The notes under the pieces are model-generated. The model saw only the letters and a program-made list of their open reading frames with translations. It made no database searches and was not told the DNA's origin. The position numbers and the translations under genes were made by a program. From the NCBI RefSeq assembly GCF_963678635.1, contig NC_087066.1, positions 54,950,312 through 55,014,311 on the forward strand: DNA of 64,000 nt. The letters are read 5' to 3'. The stretch is from Symsagittifera roscoffensis. Lineage: Eukaryota; Xenacoelomorpha; Acoela; Convolutidae. Shown in pieces: positions 62,164-64,000 of the stretch; position 1 is the stretch's first letter, and each line of letters opens with the position of its first letter.

Positions 62164-63692
62164 AAATATTGATACTCCTTCAACTCCTTTTTCTAATCAT
62201 CTCCGATCAGAACATAAATCCTTCTCCCCGCACAGGACCCCAAGATTTATTAGTAACAGATTATGATTGTGAAGAAAATGAACAAAAAACACTACACAAA
62301 TATGCAATAAATCAAGTATCACAATGCGAAACGGAACCACAAGCTATAGAAACTACAAATGTAATAGCGACACTATATTCAAAAGCCCGAGCAACAACAG
62401 TCATAGGATATAAATTTACAGCAACATTCTCCGAAAAGAAAGTACATTGTTCACAAGTTTCAAACGGAAATAAAAACCGACTTGACCATGAATCATTCTA
62501 CCAAAGTAATATAGAACGACTTCTACATCTAAATCCTGATGATTGTAAAAACGAGCTACTCAGACTAAACATCACAAGAAATAAAAACACCGACAGAAAA
62601 CTAGTATATTTTCAAGTCTTTGCCGATTCTGTACATCAAGCAGAACTTGAAAGATATCAAGGACACATTAAATTAGATGAAAAATACCCATACAACGGCG
62701 CACACGGAAGATTAACTTATGACATACACGATAAGCACTGGATACCACACATTGGTATAAATAATCCATCAAACTGCAAAGCAGACACAAAAAATAAAGG
62801 ATATCAAGAAATAATGTTTTTCGATTGGAAAATACAACTCGAAAAAATACAACTCACACGAGATTTATCTGACAACATAATGATCTATCAAGGAATTAGA
62901 CTACCTTGTAAAAACGATCAAGGTTATTGTTATCCTACAACACGGACACAAGCAACAATTGTTTGGTTTCCCGAAGATACATGTACAACATTTCAAGTAG
63001 CAAAAATACACGCTCGAATGATAAAATTTCACGAAAAATATTTTATACAATCAATTCCATATGAACAAGTCAATCCATCACGAAAACAAAGCACTGATTT
63101 TCGAAATATCCATAATATAGAAAATAAATTAACACGTTTTCAAATATATCAAGAAACAGAACTCGCATGCAAATACAGAAACCCACTTCACAAAACACAA
63201 TATTCTGAAATATTAGTTGAATACGAAAAAGGTTTCGACATGACCACTGGAAAAATAAAAATTGACCCCAATGCCACAAGTCATCCTCTACACGAAGGAA
63301 CATCATATATACCAGTTAACTTTCAAAAAAGTAATGGTCAACCTGGTGGACATCTAAAGCCACGTGACACTAGAAGCACACGTTTACAAGAACTATCACT
63401 AATGAATAATTCTTATTTTGTTAATATCCACTATGATATCCACTTAGATATGAAGTTAGACTACACGATTAGTCGAATTTTGCAAGAGATGTCACTCTCC
63501 GAATTAGAAACACTTCACCAACTATGCGAATTAGAAAGGACACAAATACTGCAATCACTTGCACTAGCAGTATTAAAAATACCCTACGCAGGATATTTAC
63601 TATCAGGAAATAGATCAAATTTTCTAGACTACGAAGGAAACATCTTATGGTTTTATACTTGTGCCAAAAAAGTATCACCACTATGTTTTTGA
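62151..63692 (+). CDS. Chuvirus-like envelope glycoprotein ORF (endogenous or retroelement env)
   Basis: 513 codons opening with a signal peptide (MYILKILILLQLLFLIIS). The N-terminal pattern (a YDC motif, a VSQC about 17 residues on, then a conserved strand and a second Cys cluster) and many spaced Cys are typical of the glycoproteins of chuviruses and related jingchuviral or BEL/Pao-captured envelope genes, which are predicted class III fusion proteins. Several N-x-S/T sites are present. No transmembrane segment is seen yet, because the C-terminal part is in another frame and then cut by the window. The frame ends at TGA 63690-63692 shortly after an A6 run (63666-63671), where the same protein seems to continue one base out of phase. 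Family assignment is by pattern only. No neighbouring gag or pol was found in the window. Confidence 0.6.
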   Translation: MYILKILILLQLLFLIISDQNINPSPRTGPQDLLVTDYDCEENEQKTLHKYAINQVSQCETEPQAIETTNVIATLYSKARATTVIGYKFTATFSEKKVHCSQVSNGNKNRLDHESFYQSNIERLLHLNPDDCKNELLRLNITRNKNTDRKLVYFQVFADSVHQAELERYQGHIKLDEKYPYNGAHGRLTYDIHDKHWIPHIGINNPSNCKADTKNKGYQEIMFFDWKIQLEKIQLTRDLSDNIMIYQGIRLPCKNDQGYCYPTTRTQATIVWFPEDTCTTFQVAKIHARMIKFHEKYFIQSIPYEQVNPSRKQSTDFRNIHNIENKLTRFQIYQETELACKYRNPLHKTQYSEILVEYEKGFDMTTGKIKIDPNATSHPLHEGTSYIPVNFQKSNGQPGGHLKPRDTRSTRLQELSLMNNSYFVNIHYDIHLDMKLDYTISRILQEMSLSELETLHQLCELERTQILQSLALAVLKIPYAGYLLSGNRSNFLDYEGNILWFYTCAKKVSPLCF

Positions 63693-64000
63693 AGATAAAA
63701 GATGCTATAAAAGAATCCCTATCTTTTATAAAAATAAAGTACATTTTGTTGACACACTTTCAAGACGAACATATTTTTGGGATACCGCAGTCCCATGTGG
63801 ATCAGAGAATAGCCACAATGTAGTACAATTGAACCCTGATGAAGATAAATATTATCTTCTTACCCCATACCCCACATTAATGCAATCACTCAAAAAAATT
63901 TCACCCGGAAGCATCAGAGCTATTGCTCGTAACCCAAATATTGATTTACAATCAATTGGAATATATTCAAAATCTGATATCCAACATCACATTAGAACAC
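63670..64000 (+). pseudogene. Out-of-frame continuation of the glycoprotein, cut by the window edge
   Basis: From the A6 run onward, the +1 frame stays open to the end of the window. It contains RCYKRIPIFY and VDTLSRRTYFW followed by VPCGS, a Cys-(K/R)-x-IPI and VD-x-x-x-R pattern that also occurs in the middle of chuviral-type glycoproteins. A one-base indel in the A6 run is the simplest explanation of the break. The transmembrane anchor would lie to the right of 64000. Confidence 0.55.

Overview
The window is from an intron-bearing, AT-rich invertebrate animal genome. Coding exons have GT/AG splice sites in consistent phase, the host code is standard, and SINE-like and satellite DNA are frequent. 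I could not assign a phylum. Splice acceptors lie within about 15 bases upstream of two start codons and two host genes are very closely spaced, which would fit a lineage with spliced-leader trans-splicing, but this is not proven.

Region 1 (1 to about 20.5 kb, minus strand, more GC-rich than the rest) is one very large, decayed Ty3/gypsy-type LTR retroelement that runs off the left edge. From right to left: a leader or LTR-like zone with minisatellites, gag with a CCHC knuckle, aspartic protease, reverse transcriptase, RNase H, integrase, then a macro-domain protein, and then about 8 kb of further minus-strand coding sequence. That downstream part begins with a coiled coil and an SGNH (GDSL) hydrolase with all its catalytic residues. 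Many single stop codons and frameshifts show this copy is dead. CTCAAG/CTTGAG is strongly over-represented through the whole element.

Region 2 (20.5-28.8 kb) holds a two-exon MBLAC1-type metallo-beta-lactamase gene (+) and a four-exon type II membrane protein of unknown function (-), divergent from claspin across 390 bp.

Region 3 (28.8-44.8 kb) is an 18-exon claspin gene (1411 codons, all phases consistent). Its introns hold SINE-like repeats, a second dispersed repeat family and a dead MULE-type DNA transposon.

Region 4 (45.2-59.1 kb) starts 433 bp after claspin with thymidine kinase 1 (two exons). A 4.2-kb tandem duplication has copied TK exon 2 together with part of a 425-bp satellite array. 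A second, 1406-bp tandem duplication lies further along and ends inside the last exon of a flavin monooxygenase. Both junctions show 3-4 bp microhomology.

Region 5 (59.1-64 kb) holds the last two exons of an FMO/trimethylamine-monooxygenase-like gene (-) and, at the right edge, an AC-rich insertion with a signal-peptide-bearing chuvirus-like glycoprotein ORF (+), frame-broken near its end and cut by the window.

Functionally, MBLAC1 (histone mRNA 3' processing), claspin (replication checkpoint) and TK1 (dTMP salvage) are all S-phase genes on one strand within 31 kb.
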